From Candidatus Thiodiazotropha sp. (ex Codakia rugifera) (GTDB lineage: Bacteria; Pseudomonadota; Gammaproteobacteria; Chromatiales; Chromatiaceae), in contig JAHXHN010000003.1 of assembly GCA_025656675.1 (NCBI GenBank), positions 620,001-684,000 on the forward strand: 64,000 nucleotides of DNA, read 5' to 3'. The first letter of the stretch is position 1, and every line of letters begins with the position of its first letter. Below are positions 17,523 through 26,339 of the stretch, piece after piece. The notes beneath the pieces were generated by a model that worked only from the letters and a program-made list of their open reading frames with translations, did not search any database and was not told where the DNA came from. The position numbers were made by a program, and so were the translations under genes.

Positions 17523-18350
17523 CTATGGCAGATCACTCCGCTTAAACAGAACAAACCCCAAACCGGCACAAACCGTACCCAGAGCAATGGGGTAAAGAAC
17601 GGCATAGGCGATGTACCCTAGCTGCCCGAAATTATCCAGTATCACATAGGCGGTAGGACCCAACAGCACCAGTTGCGGATCAAATAACATCATCGTGGCG
17701 GTACGAAAAACCTGCATCGGATTCGCCAGGGCAATCGCAACGGCTGTTTCCGGTGGAAGATGTTCCTGAATCAATACGCCCAGCAGTATAAGATCGAGGA
17801 ACAACAACAGGGTCAGCCATACTACAAAAGCAGCACCTTGTGCCACATCGGCACTTCGTGCCAGGGTGGAGATCAACATGCCGATGCCCAAAAAGCACCA
17901 GGCCAGGGCCATCAACAGGCCTGTGTAGTAGATCAACAGCTGCCAGGGTACATCAGCACCCTTTGCCATACCCCAGACCGTTGCGCCTATCATGGCAAGA
18001 AATACCGGTAGAAAGACCACAAAGAAGCGGCCGAACACACGTCCCCAAAACCAGGCACTGAGCGTGATAGGCAGGGAGAGAAGGTATTCAAACACACCGG
18101 CCTCACGATCGCCTGCCACCGATCTGACGGTTGTGATCAACACGAAGATGGGCAACATGGCCATGGAAAGCTGGATATAGGTAATCAGCAAGCGTGACAG
18201 GCCCGTAAAGCCCATGATACGCGACTCAGCAAGACCAAAGGCAAACAGAATCACGACCAGACCGCCAAATACCATGGCGTAGACCATGAACCAACGGGCA
18301 CGTAGGGATTCGATGATATCGGTATAGGCCGCCAGCCAGAGATATTTCAT
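17523..18350 (-). CDS. nosY: NosY, ABC-2-type permease of the NosFY maturation transporter
   Basis: A 275-residue protein with six predicted membrane helices and the ABC-2 permease motif ITTVRSVAGDREAGVFEYLLSLPIT near residues 75-100. NosY pairs with the ATPase NosF and the periplasmic NosD in maturation of the CuZ site of NosZ. The order here is nosF-nosL-nosY, with nosY about 125 bases downstream of nosL. Family assignment rests on the ABC-2 signature plus genomic context. Confidence 0.9.
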   Translation of the reverse strand: MKYLWLAAYTDIIESLRARWFMVYAMVFGGLVVILFAFGLAESRIMGFTGLSRLLITYIQLSMAMLPIFVLITTVRSVAGDREAGVFEYLLSLPITLSAWFWGRVFGRFFVVFLPVFLAMIGATVWGMAKGADVPWQLLIYYTGLLMALAWCFLGIGMLISTLARSADVAQGAAFVVWLTLLLFLDLILLGVLIQEHLPPETAVAIALANPMQVFRTATMMLFDPQLVLLGPTAYVILDNFGQLGYIAYAVLYPIALGTVCAGLGFVLFKRSDLP

Positions 18351-18474
18351 AAGCTATCGATTCTCGGTCAGTTATGTACAGCAGTTTATTTGTGGGTCCA
18401 GCGTCATCCCGGTGCAGACCGGATTGATGATTAAGCTGTTTGAGTAGGTCTACCTTAAATCAGTATCCTGTTGA

Positions 18475-19020
18475 TCAGTGTTGATTGTGGCGATGATCAT
18501 TCTGCTTCTCAGCTTTCCTGATCTCTGCCTGCTCTTTCAGTCGTTCCAAGAGGTGTACGCCATGTACATTGAAGCGCTTTTCCACCTCATTGATATGTTG
18601 CTTGGCCTGATCGAAAGTGAGTCCGTCTGATATTGTTTCGGACTGCGCACCCAAACCATACTCCATGGGCGTGAGATTACCTTTCACATAGGTTGCGAGA
18701 CGTGCGTCAATCCACTCACCTGTACGATGATCGGCAACCCAGATCTCGGTCTGTTGATCCCTCTCCCAGGGTTTGTCCGCCAACCATAGGACAGCGCAAC
18801 CGATATCATCAAAAAAGGCAACCACTGATCTTTTTTTCTCGGCTGGAAAGTAGCGTATCTGTGCCGCATGAAATCGATCACTCAATACCATACGACAACG
18901 TTCACAGGCATCCCTGTCCCACTTCACTTCTTTGGGGCCAGTGCCACTATCCCCGGAACAGGCAACCAGCAACAGCAGCGAAAGCAATGCGTAATGCAGT
19001 AATAGCGCTTTAGACCACAT
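18475..19020 (-). CDS. nosL: NosL, copper-binding lipoprotein chaperone
   Basis: A 181-residue lipoprotein: signal peptide ending in the lipobox LLVACSG, then the NosL signature DACERCRMVLSD followed by FHAAQI and FFDDIGCAVLWL. NosL binds Cu(I) and delivers it to apo-NosZ. The C-terminal tail is charged and ends in a His-rich stretch, NDHRHNQH, a possible extra metal site. The start at 19020 overlaps the nosF stop codon by 11 bases; any longer reading would extend into nosF coding sequence. Confidence 0.9.
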   Translation of the reverse strand: MWSKALLLHYALLSLLLLVACSGDSGTGPKEVKWDRDACERCRMVLSDRFHAAQIRYFPAEKKRSVVAFFDDIGCAVLWLADKPWERDQQTEIWVADHRTGEWIDARLATYVKGNLTPMEYGLGAQSETISDGLTFDQAKQHINEVEKRFNVHGVHLLERLKEQAEIRKAEKQNDHRHNQH

Positions 19021-19891
19021 TGACAGAGGGCTCCTTGTCCTCGGCCTCGATAATCTCCATGCCAGACAACAAAGCGGCATAGCGGGAAAGCAGGCCGAGA
19101 AAACGCAAACGGTCCGGTCCGGCGATAAAACCATCCCATACGAGCCCGCCATCCGATCCGTTGAATCCCCATTCACCAATCGCCTTGGCAAAGGCCGCTT
19201 CAGGTTGTATCAGTCGGATACGGCAATAGAGACGCGAAGAGAGATCCACAAGATCAGCCACCTTGTCGTCCAGCACGATCTCCCCCTGGTCCATCTCGAC
19301 AACCCGATTCACCAAGCTTGCCACCTCGTCGAGGCGATGGCTGGAAATCAACATCGCAGCGCGCTCTTTTTTCTCTGCCAGCAGGGTAAAGAAGATATGC
19401 CTTGCCTCAGGATCGAGATTGGCGGCAGGTTCATCCATCACCAGCAGCTCACTCTCCCGGCCAAGGGCAATCGCAATCAGCAGTTTCTGCTTCTGACCGC
19501 CGGAGAGTTTTACAAACGGCTGGCTGTGGAAGTGATCAGCATCGAAACCGAGTTTTCCCGCCACCGCCACCATCCTTCCCGGGTCGGTGTCACAAAGGCT
19601 GGCGGCAAAGCGTATCAGCTGCCCGACCGGCATCCGCAAGGGGGGTGGTAACTGCGGTACAAAGCCAACCTTTGACAGAACTTCACGGCGATACTGCCTG
19701 GGATCCTGGCCATCCACCGAAACACTGCCCTCGCAGTTGTATTCACCCAGGAGGCAACGGATAAGGGTGGTCTTGCCCGCACCATTCGAACCGACCAGTG
19801 CAACCCGGTGGCCACGTTCAATGGTCAGATTGACACCCTTCAATACCTGGTGCCGTCGAAAGCGCTTGACGATATTTTCAAATTGAATCAT
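19010..19891 (-). CDS. nosF: NosF, ABC ATPase of the NosFY transporter
   Basis: A 293-residue ABC ATPase: Walker [16 protein letters not shown], signature KLSGGQKQKLLIAIALGR, Walker B LLVMDEPAANLDPEA and the H-loop region ISSHRLDEVA, with a C-terminal ~90-residue domain typical of NosF/CcmA-like proteins. It energises NosY and, with NosD, is needed for CuZ assembly. The ATG at 19891 (MIQFENIVKRF) follows the nosH stop codon by about 20 bases; the ribosome-binding site is weak, so translational coupling is likely. Confidence 0.92.
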   Translation of the reverse strand: MIQFENIVKRFRRHQVLKGVNLTIERGHRVALVGSNGAGKTTLIRCLLGEYNCEGSVSVDGQDPRQYRREVLSKVGFVPQLPPPLRMPVGQLIRFAASLCDTDPGRMVAVAGKLGFDADHFHSQPFVKLSGGQKQKLLIAIALGRESELLVMDEPAANLDPEARHIFFTLLAEKKERAAMLISSHRLDEVASLVNRVVEMDQGEIVLDDKVADLVDLSSRLYCRIRLIQPEAAFAKAIGEWGFNGSDGGLVWDGFIAGPDRLRFLGLLSRYAALLSGMEIIEAEDKEPSVNVV

Positions 19892-19914
19892 TGGATGTTT
19901 GGAACTCTCATCAT

Positions 19915-20889
19915 CTACTTGAGCATCTTGCTCAGACCTTTGACCTCGTAGGTCAATGAATCTGTGGGACAGACATCCACGCACATACCACAGCGAGTAC
20001 AATCAGCGGCCACATCCTGATTAACGTCTTCAGCACCGCCACGGATGGTCAAATCCAACACATGCGGCACCAGGCAGACCTTACGGCAATCACCCTCATG
20101 GTGACAGGCTTCCGCATTGTATTTTACCCGTACCGGTGAAAAAAGACCGACCATGCCATAAGTGACACCAATCGGACAGACATACCGGCACCAGGCCCGA
20201 CGTGAGTAGAAGACTTCAACCAGCAACAGCAACCCGACCCAGACCAGCGCGATACCGGGACCATAGATCAATGCACGACTGAGGATACCTGTTGGCGAGA
20301 TGGTTTCGAACACGGTGTAACCCGTCAACAGTGCGAGCAAAGCAAAAATGATATAAAAAACACTGCGTACCTTACGACTGAAGGTATGGTTTTTGACGAT
20401 TTTCTTTTTCGCCAACCAGAGATGGAGATACTCAGCCCACTCTGACAACAGATGATAGGGGCAGACCCATGAACAGAATGTACGCCCACCGAGCAGCATC
20501 CACATCAGGAATACGGTCACCATACCGATGACCAGATTGAGCACAATATGTTTATAGGCCAGTGCAACCTGCAGGGCGGAATTGAGATCCGCAAAATGGA
20601 AACCGATAACACGTGCGCCGGTGAGTGACCCCTCCACCAGTTGCACGTCAAAATAGAATGAGGCGACAAACAGCAAATTGACAAAAATCAGGGTCGCCCA
20701 GCGACGCTTCTGCCATTTGTTGAAAAAGGTGCCCTTGTGTTCATGTCGAACCGCCTCGACATCCGCCTTGGAGAGCTTGCCTACTTTACCTTCATAGATC
20801 TCACGTACGGCCGGACTCAGTTGATCCTTTGTGGGTCTGGGAACCTTGTAGCCAAACAGCTGTACCAGAGAACGCTTGATATATCGCAT
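19915..20889 (-). CDS. nosH: NosH, NapH-like membrane iron-sulfur quinol-oxidising subunit
   Basis: A 324-residue protein with four or five membrane helices, two CxxxCP motifs at membrane edges (CSWVCP, CRYVCP) and a C-terminal ferredoxin-type CTRCGMCVDVCP cluster, plus a partial CHHEGDCRKVC site. This is the NapH/NosH architecture. In clade II nos clusters NosGH is proposed to oxidise menaquinol and pass electrons to NosC cytochromes in place of NosR. The ATG at 20889 has GGGAGG five bases upstream and lies just after the nosG stop codon. Confidence 0.92.
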   Translation of the reverse strand: MRYIKRSLVQLFGYKVPRPTKDQLSPAVREIYEGKVGKLSKADVEAVRHEHKGTFFNKWQKRRWATLIFVNLLFVASFYFDVQLVEGSLTGARVIGFHFADLNSALQVALAYKHIVLNLVIGMVTVFLMWMLLGGRTFCSWVCPYHLLSEWAEYLHLWLAKKKIVKNHTFSRKVRSVFYIIFALLALLTGYTVFETISPTGILSRALIYGPGIALVWVGLLLLVEVFYSRRAWCRYVCPIGVTYGMVGLFSPVRVKYNAEACHHEGDCRKVCLVPHVLDLTIRGGAEDVNQDVAADCTRCGMCVDVCPTDSLTYEVKGLSKMLK

Positions 20890-20890
20890 G

Positions 20891-21781
20891 CTAGCCTCCC
20901 AATGTATCCGCGTTCTTATCCAGATCGACCACAATGGCAGCACTTTCAACTGGACAGATCATTTCACATACACCGCAGCCGACGCAGCCCTCTTGTACAA
21001 TTGGTTTCATGCGATCAATGCCATCACCAAGATCTACAGGTTCAAGGGTTATGGCATGCTTGGGCGGACACTCGTTACCAACTTGCTGCGCAACCCGTGC
21101 CACCTGTTGCTCCTGGTCATCCGATGCAGCAGCGGTCTCACACTGGGTAATACGGATCTCTATCGGACATTGACGCACGCAGAGATCGCATATTTCCAAG
21201 TCATAAGGATGTTCTGATACTGGAATGGGCGTCCAACGATCGACCTCCTCATAACGCAGCAATCCTTTATAGTCCGGCCCCCTGGCCTGCCCTTTAAAAC
21301 CTTTTCCTTGCATCGCCAGGCAGGCTTTTGGACGTGACAGACGTGCAAACCCCATACGCGTATCCGCAGGATAGTCGAGCTCATGCGTCAAAGCACCCGT
21401 TGGACAAGCCAGCACGCACTGCAAACCGTCACATGAGAAGTCACAAGCCTGCTCCCGTGCATCGATATAGGGTATGCCGATCCCGAAGCCTTCAGGCAGG
21501 TCCGCCAGCTTGATTGCTTCCACAGGGCAGACCTGCACACACTGGCCACATTTGATGCAGGAGGCAAAGAACTCCTGCTCGTCTTCCGGCGTCTTCAAGG
21601 CACCGGGGGGGCGCAAGTGCAGGGTTTTTCCCTGCATGACGGGGATGAATCCCATCAAAGAGATACCCACTACACCGACAGTCAGTGCCGATGCTCGCAG
21701 GAACTCCCGGCGGCTCTGTGCTTTGCGTTTAGGTGTCAGTGGTTGTTTTTGGCGTTTGCCGACAGACTTTTTTTCACTCAT
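20891..21781 (-). CDS. nosG: NosG, NapG-like periplasmic four-cluster ferredoxin
   Basis: A 296-residue protein with a twin-arginine-type N-terminus (RREFLRASALTVGVVGIS) and four [4Fe-4S] motifs: CIKCGQCVQVCP, CDFSC with CVLACP, CDLCVRQCP and CVGCGVCEMICP. It is the electron-transfer partner of NosH. The Tat signal is consistent with cofactor insertion in the cytoplasm before export. It is followed immediately by nosH. Confidence 0.92.
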   Translation of the reverse strand: MSEKKSVGKRQKQPLTPKRKAQSRREFLRASALTVGVVGISLMGFIPVMQGKTLHLRPPGALKTPEDEQEFFASCIKCGQCVQVCPVEAIKLADLPEGFGIGIPYIDAREQACDFSCDGLQCVLACPTGALTHELDYPADTRMGFARLSRPKACLAMQGKGFKGQARGPDYKGLLRYEEVDRWTPIPVSEHPYDLEICDLCVRQCPIEIRITQCETAAASDDQEQQVARVAQQVGNECPPKHAITLEPVDLGDGIDRMKPIVQEGCVGCGVCEMICPVESAAIVVDLDKNADTLGG

Positions 21782-21801
21782 TTTGACGCTATCCTTTCAA
21801 C

Positions 21802-21993
21802 CTAGAATCCGCAGTTGAACATGGACTTGTGGGAAATCCCGGCGTGCCCGGCAAGATGTCGTTTGCCGTTATTGGCTATTCCCTTAACAAGAACGACAGC
21901 ATCGCTGGGTTCGTTGGAATTTTTCACAAATTCATGTAGCCCGCCACAGCTCACCCAAGGAGTGGGAGAAAAATCCAGTTTTTGATTCAGCAT
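21802..21993 (-). CDS. Possible small protein between nosD and nosG
   Basis: A 63-residue frame lies in an otherwise unexplained 260-base gap of the nos operon. It starts at ATG 21993 with AAGG at suitable distance and contains two cysteines (VSCGGLHEF, MFNCGF) and several histidines. There is no signal peptide and no recognised family. The position inside the operon and the plausible ribosome-binding site are the only support; it may be non-coding. Confidence 0.3.
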   Translation of the reverse strand: MLNQKLDFSPTPWVSCGGLHEFVKNSNEPSDAVVLVKGIANNGKRHLAGHAGISHKSMFNCGF

Positions 21994-22040
21994 TTCATTA
22001 CCTTACGACAGATATCAGCGGTCAACTGCGGATTCTAGAT

Positions 22041-23522
22041 TCAACGTCCCAGCGACTCACGTAGCGCCTTATAGGCATCGAAGATCTCCTCGGTCTGTTT
22101 CATCTCACTATCCAGTATTTTTTCAGATTGGGTAGATTTAGAGGACTCTCCCGACGACGCCGAATCAGACAGGATGGTTGACCTGCTCGCAAGTTCTGCC
22201 GTCATATAGGGTTTTTCATCACGCACCAGCATATTGGGCTGTGTGAACGGTGCCAGACGCTCAAGAAAGTCCATCACTTCCAGCACCGGCGAGCCTTTGA
22301 AAAATCGTGCTGATGGCACATCCATCCAGATTCTATCCGCGTAACTGAAAAGCTCATAGGGTTTGTCTCCTACCTGATCCTGGTTCAGGTCGAAACCTTC
22401 ATAGTCATCCCAGTAGTTAGCCTGCCAGAGATTGCGGTTTGCAGTCTTGCCGCCACCCGAGACAGCCACCTGAGTGATATTCCCCTTAAAACTGTTTCCG
22501 ATCAAATTATTACCGGTCCAGTCATTCAGAAACAGTACCCCGATACCGCTGTAGGCAATTAAATTATTTTCGATACGATTGATGGTATCCGGTTGAAATG
22601 GTGATACATCGAGATAGAGCCCGGTTGCACAGTAGAGTATCTGATTTCCGATCACCTCCACGTCCGAGGTCTCCTTGAAGCCTATCCCCATCCCGGTGGC
22701 GCCGGTTGCATGGGCAATGTAGTTGTTCTTCAAGTGAACTCCGTCACTGTACATGACAAAGATACCCACGGAATTGTCCTCATAATGATTGTCCACCACC
22801 TCATTGTATTGCGCATACATGAAATGGAGTGAGTAGCGACCACCTCTGGCATCGTTACGAGCAATCAGATTATCTCTCGAATACCAGACCACAGTATCCC
22901 TTGAGTCTCTGATGATATTGTCTGTTATCTTGTTTTCAAAGCTGTACCAGAGTCGTATCGCGTCACCACGCACACCCAATTCAAATGGCTTGGAAGAGAT
23001 GTGATTACCACGCACGATATTGTTTTCTGACTGTTGCAGATCAATACCGAACAGGCTGTTGTCAATCACATTATCCCTGATGACATTGAAATTGCCCCGT
23101 ACCTGCACACCGGAATCGATATCGTTGTGCGATTCACCGGAGTTGGTCAAACGTAGGTTTTTTAAGGTGGCGCCATCGGTTTCAAGATAGATGACTGAAC
23201 CTTTGCCACCTGCATCGATCGTCACCTCTCCCTGACCATCAATTGTAATGGGTTCACTAATCGTTACGGGACCGGCATAAGTACCCGCTGGTGGAATCAG
23301 AACCCCTCCCGACTCGGTGTCATCTATGAGGTCCTGAAATGAGGGATACTCTGCCGATTGGGCAAATGATTGAAATAACGTAATAGATAGCAGCAACGCA
23401 ACTACTGCATTTAAGAATAAACTATGAATGGTGAATGTTGAATGTTGAATTGATGGGTGTGTATACACACACAACTTCTTAAATAAACCCGAACGAAGTG
23501 AGCTCTTCAATTCATAATTCAT
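22041..23522 (-). CDS. nosD: NosD, periplasmic beta-helix copper/sulfur maturation protein
   Basis: The mature part is a right-handed beta-helix of CASH/NosD repeats (for example VIRDNVIDNSLFGIDLQQSENN, NEVVDNHYEDNSVGIFVMYSDG). NosD docks on NosFY and NosZ for CuZ assembly. The signal peptide (FLNAVVALLLSITLFQSFAQSAE) is preceded in frame by about 38 residues read from a heptamer inverted-repeat element, and the ATG at 23522 lies inside that repeat with no Shine-Dalgarno sequence. The true start is therefore uncertain. The C-terminal 80 residues after the helix are Ser/Lys/Glu rich, unlike the core. Confidence 0.88.
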   Translation of the reverse strand: MNYELKSSLRSGLFKKLCVYTHPSIQHSTFTIHSLFLNAVVALLLSITLFQSFAQSAEYPSFQDLIDDTESGGVLIPPAGTYAGPVTISEPITIDGQGEVTIDAGGKGSVIYLETDGATLKNLRLTNSGESHNDIDSGVQVRGNFNVIRDNVIDNSLFGIDLQQSENNIVRGNHISSKPFELGVRGDAIRLWYSFENKITDNIIRDSRDTVVWYSRDNLIARNDARGGRYSLHFMYAQYNEVVDNHYEDNSVGIFVMYSDGVHLKNNYIAHATGATGMGIGFKETSDVEVIGNQILYCATGLYLDVSPFQPDTINRIENNLIAYSGIGVLFLNDWTGNNLIGNSFKGNITQVAVSGGGKTANRNLWQANYWDDYEGFDLNQDQVGDKPYELFSYADRIWMDVPSARFFKGSPVLEVMDFLERLAPFTQPNMLVRDEKPYMTAELASRSTILSDSASSGESSKSTQSEKILDSEMKQTEEIFDAYKALRESLGR

Positions 23523-23543
23523 AATTCAACATTCAAAATTCTA
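23421..23543. repeat. Heptamer-based inverted repeat straddling the nosD start
   Basis: Both arms consist of imperfect heptamers of the TGAATGT / TGAATTA kind: 23422-23453 reads (TGAATGG, TGAATGT, TGAATGT, TGAATTG) and 23505-23543 contains the complementary series (TTCAATT, CATAATT, CATAATT, CAACATT). Between them lies a ~50-base spacer containing the perfect palindrome GTGTGTATACACAC (23457-23470). The whole can fold as a long hairpin and resembles a small non-autonomous repeat element. Confidence 0.65.
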
Positions 23544-24719
23544 GTTCTTTAGCTGCTTGAACCGAATCAGTGCCGCCACTGCAAGAATCAATGAAGTCAG
23601 TCCCATCAGTCCAAAACCCTTATAGGGATAGGAGTGGGTCGTAAACTGTGCCACCTTGCCATCGCCGAATACGGTTGGCATAAAGGGCTTGACAGAGAAG
23701 GCACCCATATCATTCAACGTATGCCCGTACCACCAGAGCCAGGCCGAATAATCGATGAGAAAAAACAGTGGCAAGGCAATAGGTACCAATATCAGTAACC
23801 AATAGAGCAGACCACCGTTCTTACGTGAGCCAAACACAACCAGTACCATTGCGCCCAGTATGCCAACGAATACCACATGAATCGCCAGCTCGAGGTTTTT
23901 CACCATCGGCACGATCTCTTCCTGGTTGTTGAAATAGCGACCCAGGCTCTTGGCATAGTGCCATGACATTACCTGAAAAGCACTGCCGTCCCATGGTGAC
24001 AAAGCATCTGATTTTACCTGATCGATATCGTAGGTGAGTTTTAGCTGTTTAATCAGATGCGCTTTTTCTGCACCGGTCGACTTGTCCTTGGACTTATTCG
24101 CCGCCGCCACTTGAGAAGGGAGAATGACTTCAACCCCTGACTCTTCCAATGAATCTTTGAGAACCCCGGCCACACCACCGATGACTATCTCAGGTTCACT
24201 TGTCTCACCGGATGCTTCCTGATCCAGGGATGTTACCAAAGCACTGACATAACCCGCATTCTGAAGGCTGAATCCATCTTTTCCATAGAGTGTGGCCGCC
24301 ATCCAAACTGCAATTCCAGCAAACCCCACACTTAACAGGGTCATGCGTAACTTTGGTTTCGTGCAGATAAAACCAATCAGCATCACCCCCATAAAGGCCA
24401 TAAGAAATTGACCAAATCCTCTTTCTACAGGACCACCAGCCGCAATTGGATACATGCCGACATAGTGGTTAATGGTATCCATCTCATGTACACAGTCCAG
24501 CGCTTCATCCTCAACGATTTCAGTCTTTACCTGTTTCTGACAACCATTAAATACACCATTCATGTGAAAATGGATGCGTACACCATCCGGGAACGACTCT
24601 TCCGGATAGTTGGGGGCTGTCAGCGACACCCACCAGATCGGTGTGTAGAAAATGACGGTTAGAAGTCCCAGCGCCACCAGGGTGAGTACTGCAACTTGAA
24701 GGGTTTGCTTAGACTGCAT
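23541..24719 (-). CDS. nosB: NosB, polytopic membrane protein of clade II nos clusters
   Basis: A 392-residue protein with one N-terminal helix, a periplasmic loop containing FHMNGVFNGCQKQV, then two further helices, a ~100-residue soluble loop, and three or four C-terminal helices with SAWLWWYGHTLNDMGAF and FTTHSYPYKGFG. This pattern is that of NosB, found only with clade II nosZ; its role is unresolved. The gene ends inside the repeat preceding nosD. A conserved His/Met-rich periplasmic face could bind copper. Confidence 0.85.
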   Translation of the reverse strand: MQSKQTLQVAVLTLVALGLLTVIFYTPIWWVSLTAPNYPEESFPDGVRIHFHMNGVFNGCQKQVKTEIVEDEALDCVHEMDTINHYVGMYPIAAGGPVERGFGQFLMAFMGVMLIGFICTKPKLRMTLLSVGFAGIAVWMAATLYGKDGFSLQNAGYVSALVTSLDQEASGETSEPEIVIGGVAGVLKDSLEESGVEVILPSQVAAANKSKDKSTGAEKAHLIKQLKLTYDIDQVKSDALSPWDGSAFQVMSWHYAKSLGRYFNNQEEIVPMVKNLELAIHVVFVGILGAMVLVVFGSRKNGGLLYWLLILVPIALPLFFLIDYSAWLWWYGHTLNDMGAFSVKPFMPTVFGDGKVAQFTTHSYPYKGFGLMGLTSLILAVAALIRFKQLKN

Positions 24720-24776
24720 AACGGTTCTCTTGAATACGACTCATTATCCGACACCGCGAAAGGATGCTAGACATGT

Positions 24777-24813
24777 GGGTAGGTTGGGCTGAGGAAACAA
24801 GCCCAACCTACCT
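24777..24813. repeat. REP-like 12-13 bp perfect hairpin
   Basis: GTAGGTTGGGCT and AGCCCAACCTAC form a perfect stem of 12 bp (extendable by one G-C pair) around a 9-base loop. Sequences of this GTAGGTTGGG type recur as dispersed intergenic repeats in many bacteria (recollection). It sits between nosC2 and nosB and could attenuate or stabilise the operon transcript. Confidence 0.6.
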
Positions 24814-24856
24814 ACGGCACGGACCAATAGATCAACAGATAAGACAGGTCGTCGAA

Positions 24857-25606
24857 TCAATCGTAGTCGGGATTCTGGTAATCCTTTGAAGGAGCAAGCA
24901 TCTCTTTAGGTACCTCGATTCGGGATACATAGTTAACAACCATCTGCATATCCTTGTCTGAGAACCCTTTGATCTGTTTGACCATGTCTGGGTTGGCATT
25001 ACGCCGCTTACCGTCACGGATCCATTCGAACTGGCGCAGCATGTAGGCATAGTGCTGGCCGTGAATCTTGGGATAGAATTTTTCGTCATCTCCCTCACCG
25101 TTATCACCATGACACTGCACGCAGTTATCGTCATACAGTTTCTTGCCCTGGGCAAACTCCGGAAACAGCTTATTCCAGGGACCTTTACCGTTTTCAGGAT
25201 TCATCGGTAACTTGGCGATGTAAGCGGTGACATCGGCAACCAGTTGAGCAGGATTTATTTCCCCCTCGTGGTAACCGGATGCAGCCAGTATCTGATCATC
25301 CAGCGCGAATGGATACATGGTTGGATTGTCACGATTCTGGGCACGGATATCAGACAGCTGTTTGATCAAAACATTACGATGCTGACCTGCGAGCTGTGGG
25401 AATGTACCATCATCAAGGCCCCAACCCTCCAGCAAGTGGCAGGCAGAACAGACCTCATAGACAGCAATACCTCGTTCACGATCCGGGGTCAGCAGCATCG
25501 CCTCATCCTTTTCGCCGCCAGCTTCGTTCCATCCAGCCAACGCACTGCTGCAAATCACAGCACTCAAAGTGGCAGTCAGCGTTTTCAACATCGGTTTCAG
25601 ATTCAT
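24857..25606 (-). CDS. nosC2: Dihaem cytochrome c of the nos cluster (NosC2-like)
   Basis: A 249-residue exported protein with two haem sites, CSACH near residue 50 and CVQCH near residue 155, and the second-domain motif YPKIHGQHYAYMLRQF typical of the c4 family. It presumably carries electrons from NosGH or the bc1 complex to NosZ. The start at ATG 25606 (GGAGAA upstream) gives a normal signal peptide (MLKTLTATLSAVICSSALAG). A perfect FNR box lies 145 bases upstream, so it has its own promoter inside the cluster. Confidence 0.9.
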   Translation of the reverse strand: MNLKPMLKTLTATLSAVICSSALAGWNEAGGEKDEAMLLTPDRERGIAVYEVCSACHLLEGWGLDDGTFPQLAGQHRNVLIKQLSDIRAQNRDNPTMYPFALDDQILAASGYHEGEINPAQLVADVTAYIAKLPMNPENGKGPWNKLFPEFAQGKKLYDDNCVQCHGDNGEGDDEKFYPKIHGQHYAYMLRQFEWIRDGKRRNANPDMVKQIKGFSDKDMQMVVNYVSRIEVPKEMLAPSKDYQNPDYD

Positions 25607-25744
25607 AATTTGCTTCTCCAGTCCCAACATTTATCGAAGGGAACAATTTGGATATACCATGAGCACCTAACAGACCCAGCAGTCATGCCGATGTAGGTGC
25701 ACACGAGAGATGCTGCAGTGTGTCATAAGGTATATTAGGACACT

Positions 25745-25758
25745 TTGATATACATCAA
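25745..25758. promoter_or_regulatory. FNR/DNR-type box
   Basis: TTGATATACATCAA is a perfect TTGAT-N4-ATCAA palindrome in the 205-base gap between nosC1 and nosC2, so it probably drives nosC2-nosB-nosD and downstream genes. Confidence 0.75.
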
Positions 25759-25811
25759 CTGTCTAAGCCAGACGTATCTCAGGATGGTCTATCCAGGTAA
25801 TATAATACTCT

Positions 25812-26135
25812 CTACAGCGTACCCAACCAGTCGGCGATGGCACGCATCTCCTCTTCAGTCACCAGACCCATCACACCCTTCATCGCCGCTGTCATACCAT
25901 TACTGCGGGCACCTGACTTGATGTCCTTCATTTGATTAAAGGCGTAGTCGGCGCTCTGTCCTGCCAACCGGGGATAGACCGGCATAATCGGCGTATTGGC
26001 ATCTTTACCATGGCAGGACCAGCAGGTCTTGGTCATATAGAGTTCTGCGCCATCAGCAGCTTGTGCATTTGTAACAATCCCGGTAGCAAACAGGAGTGCA
26101 GCGGCTGACAAAGTGAGTTTTGCAAATTTTTTCAT
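25812..26135 (-). CDS. nosC1: Monohaem cytochrome c of the nos cluster (NosC1-like)
   Basis: A 107-residue exported class I cytochrome c: signal peptide LSAAALLFATGIVTNAQAAD, haem site CWSCH near residue 39 and a distal-methionine region around NGMTAAMKGVMG. GAGG precedes the ATG at 26135. Likely a direct electron donor to NosZ. It lies directly downstream of nosZ behind a hairpin terminator, so it may be expressed partly by read-through. Confidence 0.9.
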   Translation of the reverse strand: MKKFAKLTLSAAALLFATGIVTNAQAADGAELYMTKTCWSCHGKDANTPIMPVYPRLAGQSADYAFNQMKDIKSGARSNGMTAAMKGVMGLVTEEEMRAIADWLGTL

Positions 26136-26290
26136 ACTGATTACCTCATAATTGTGAGAGGGCCACATGGGCCATGACTATCCAATGGGTCAACTTTAAG
26201 ATATTACACGTTTAGTCAACTTGAGCTATGTTAATTCACAATTTGTAAAAAACCTTGGCTTTTTCAAGTGAATGGTAGGGTTAAACGTAG

Positions 26291-26312
26291 AAAGGGGCCA
26301 ACAGGCCCCTTT
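26291..26312 (-). terminator. Hairpin terminator downstream of nosZ
   Basis: AAAGGGGCC and GGCCCCTTT form a perfect 9-bp stem with a 4-base loop, 28 bases after the nosZ stop codon at 26340. It probably makes the nosZ message more abundant than the downstream genes. Confidence 0.65.
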
Positions 26313-26339
26313 CTTCCTCTTACACTAGACTATTAGTGA

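Noticed and set aside
26209-26236. Possible FNR half-site before nosC1 (TTGAG followed by GTTAA)
   Set aside because: Both arms deviate from the consensus; nosC1 can be served by nosZ read-through.
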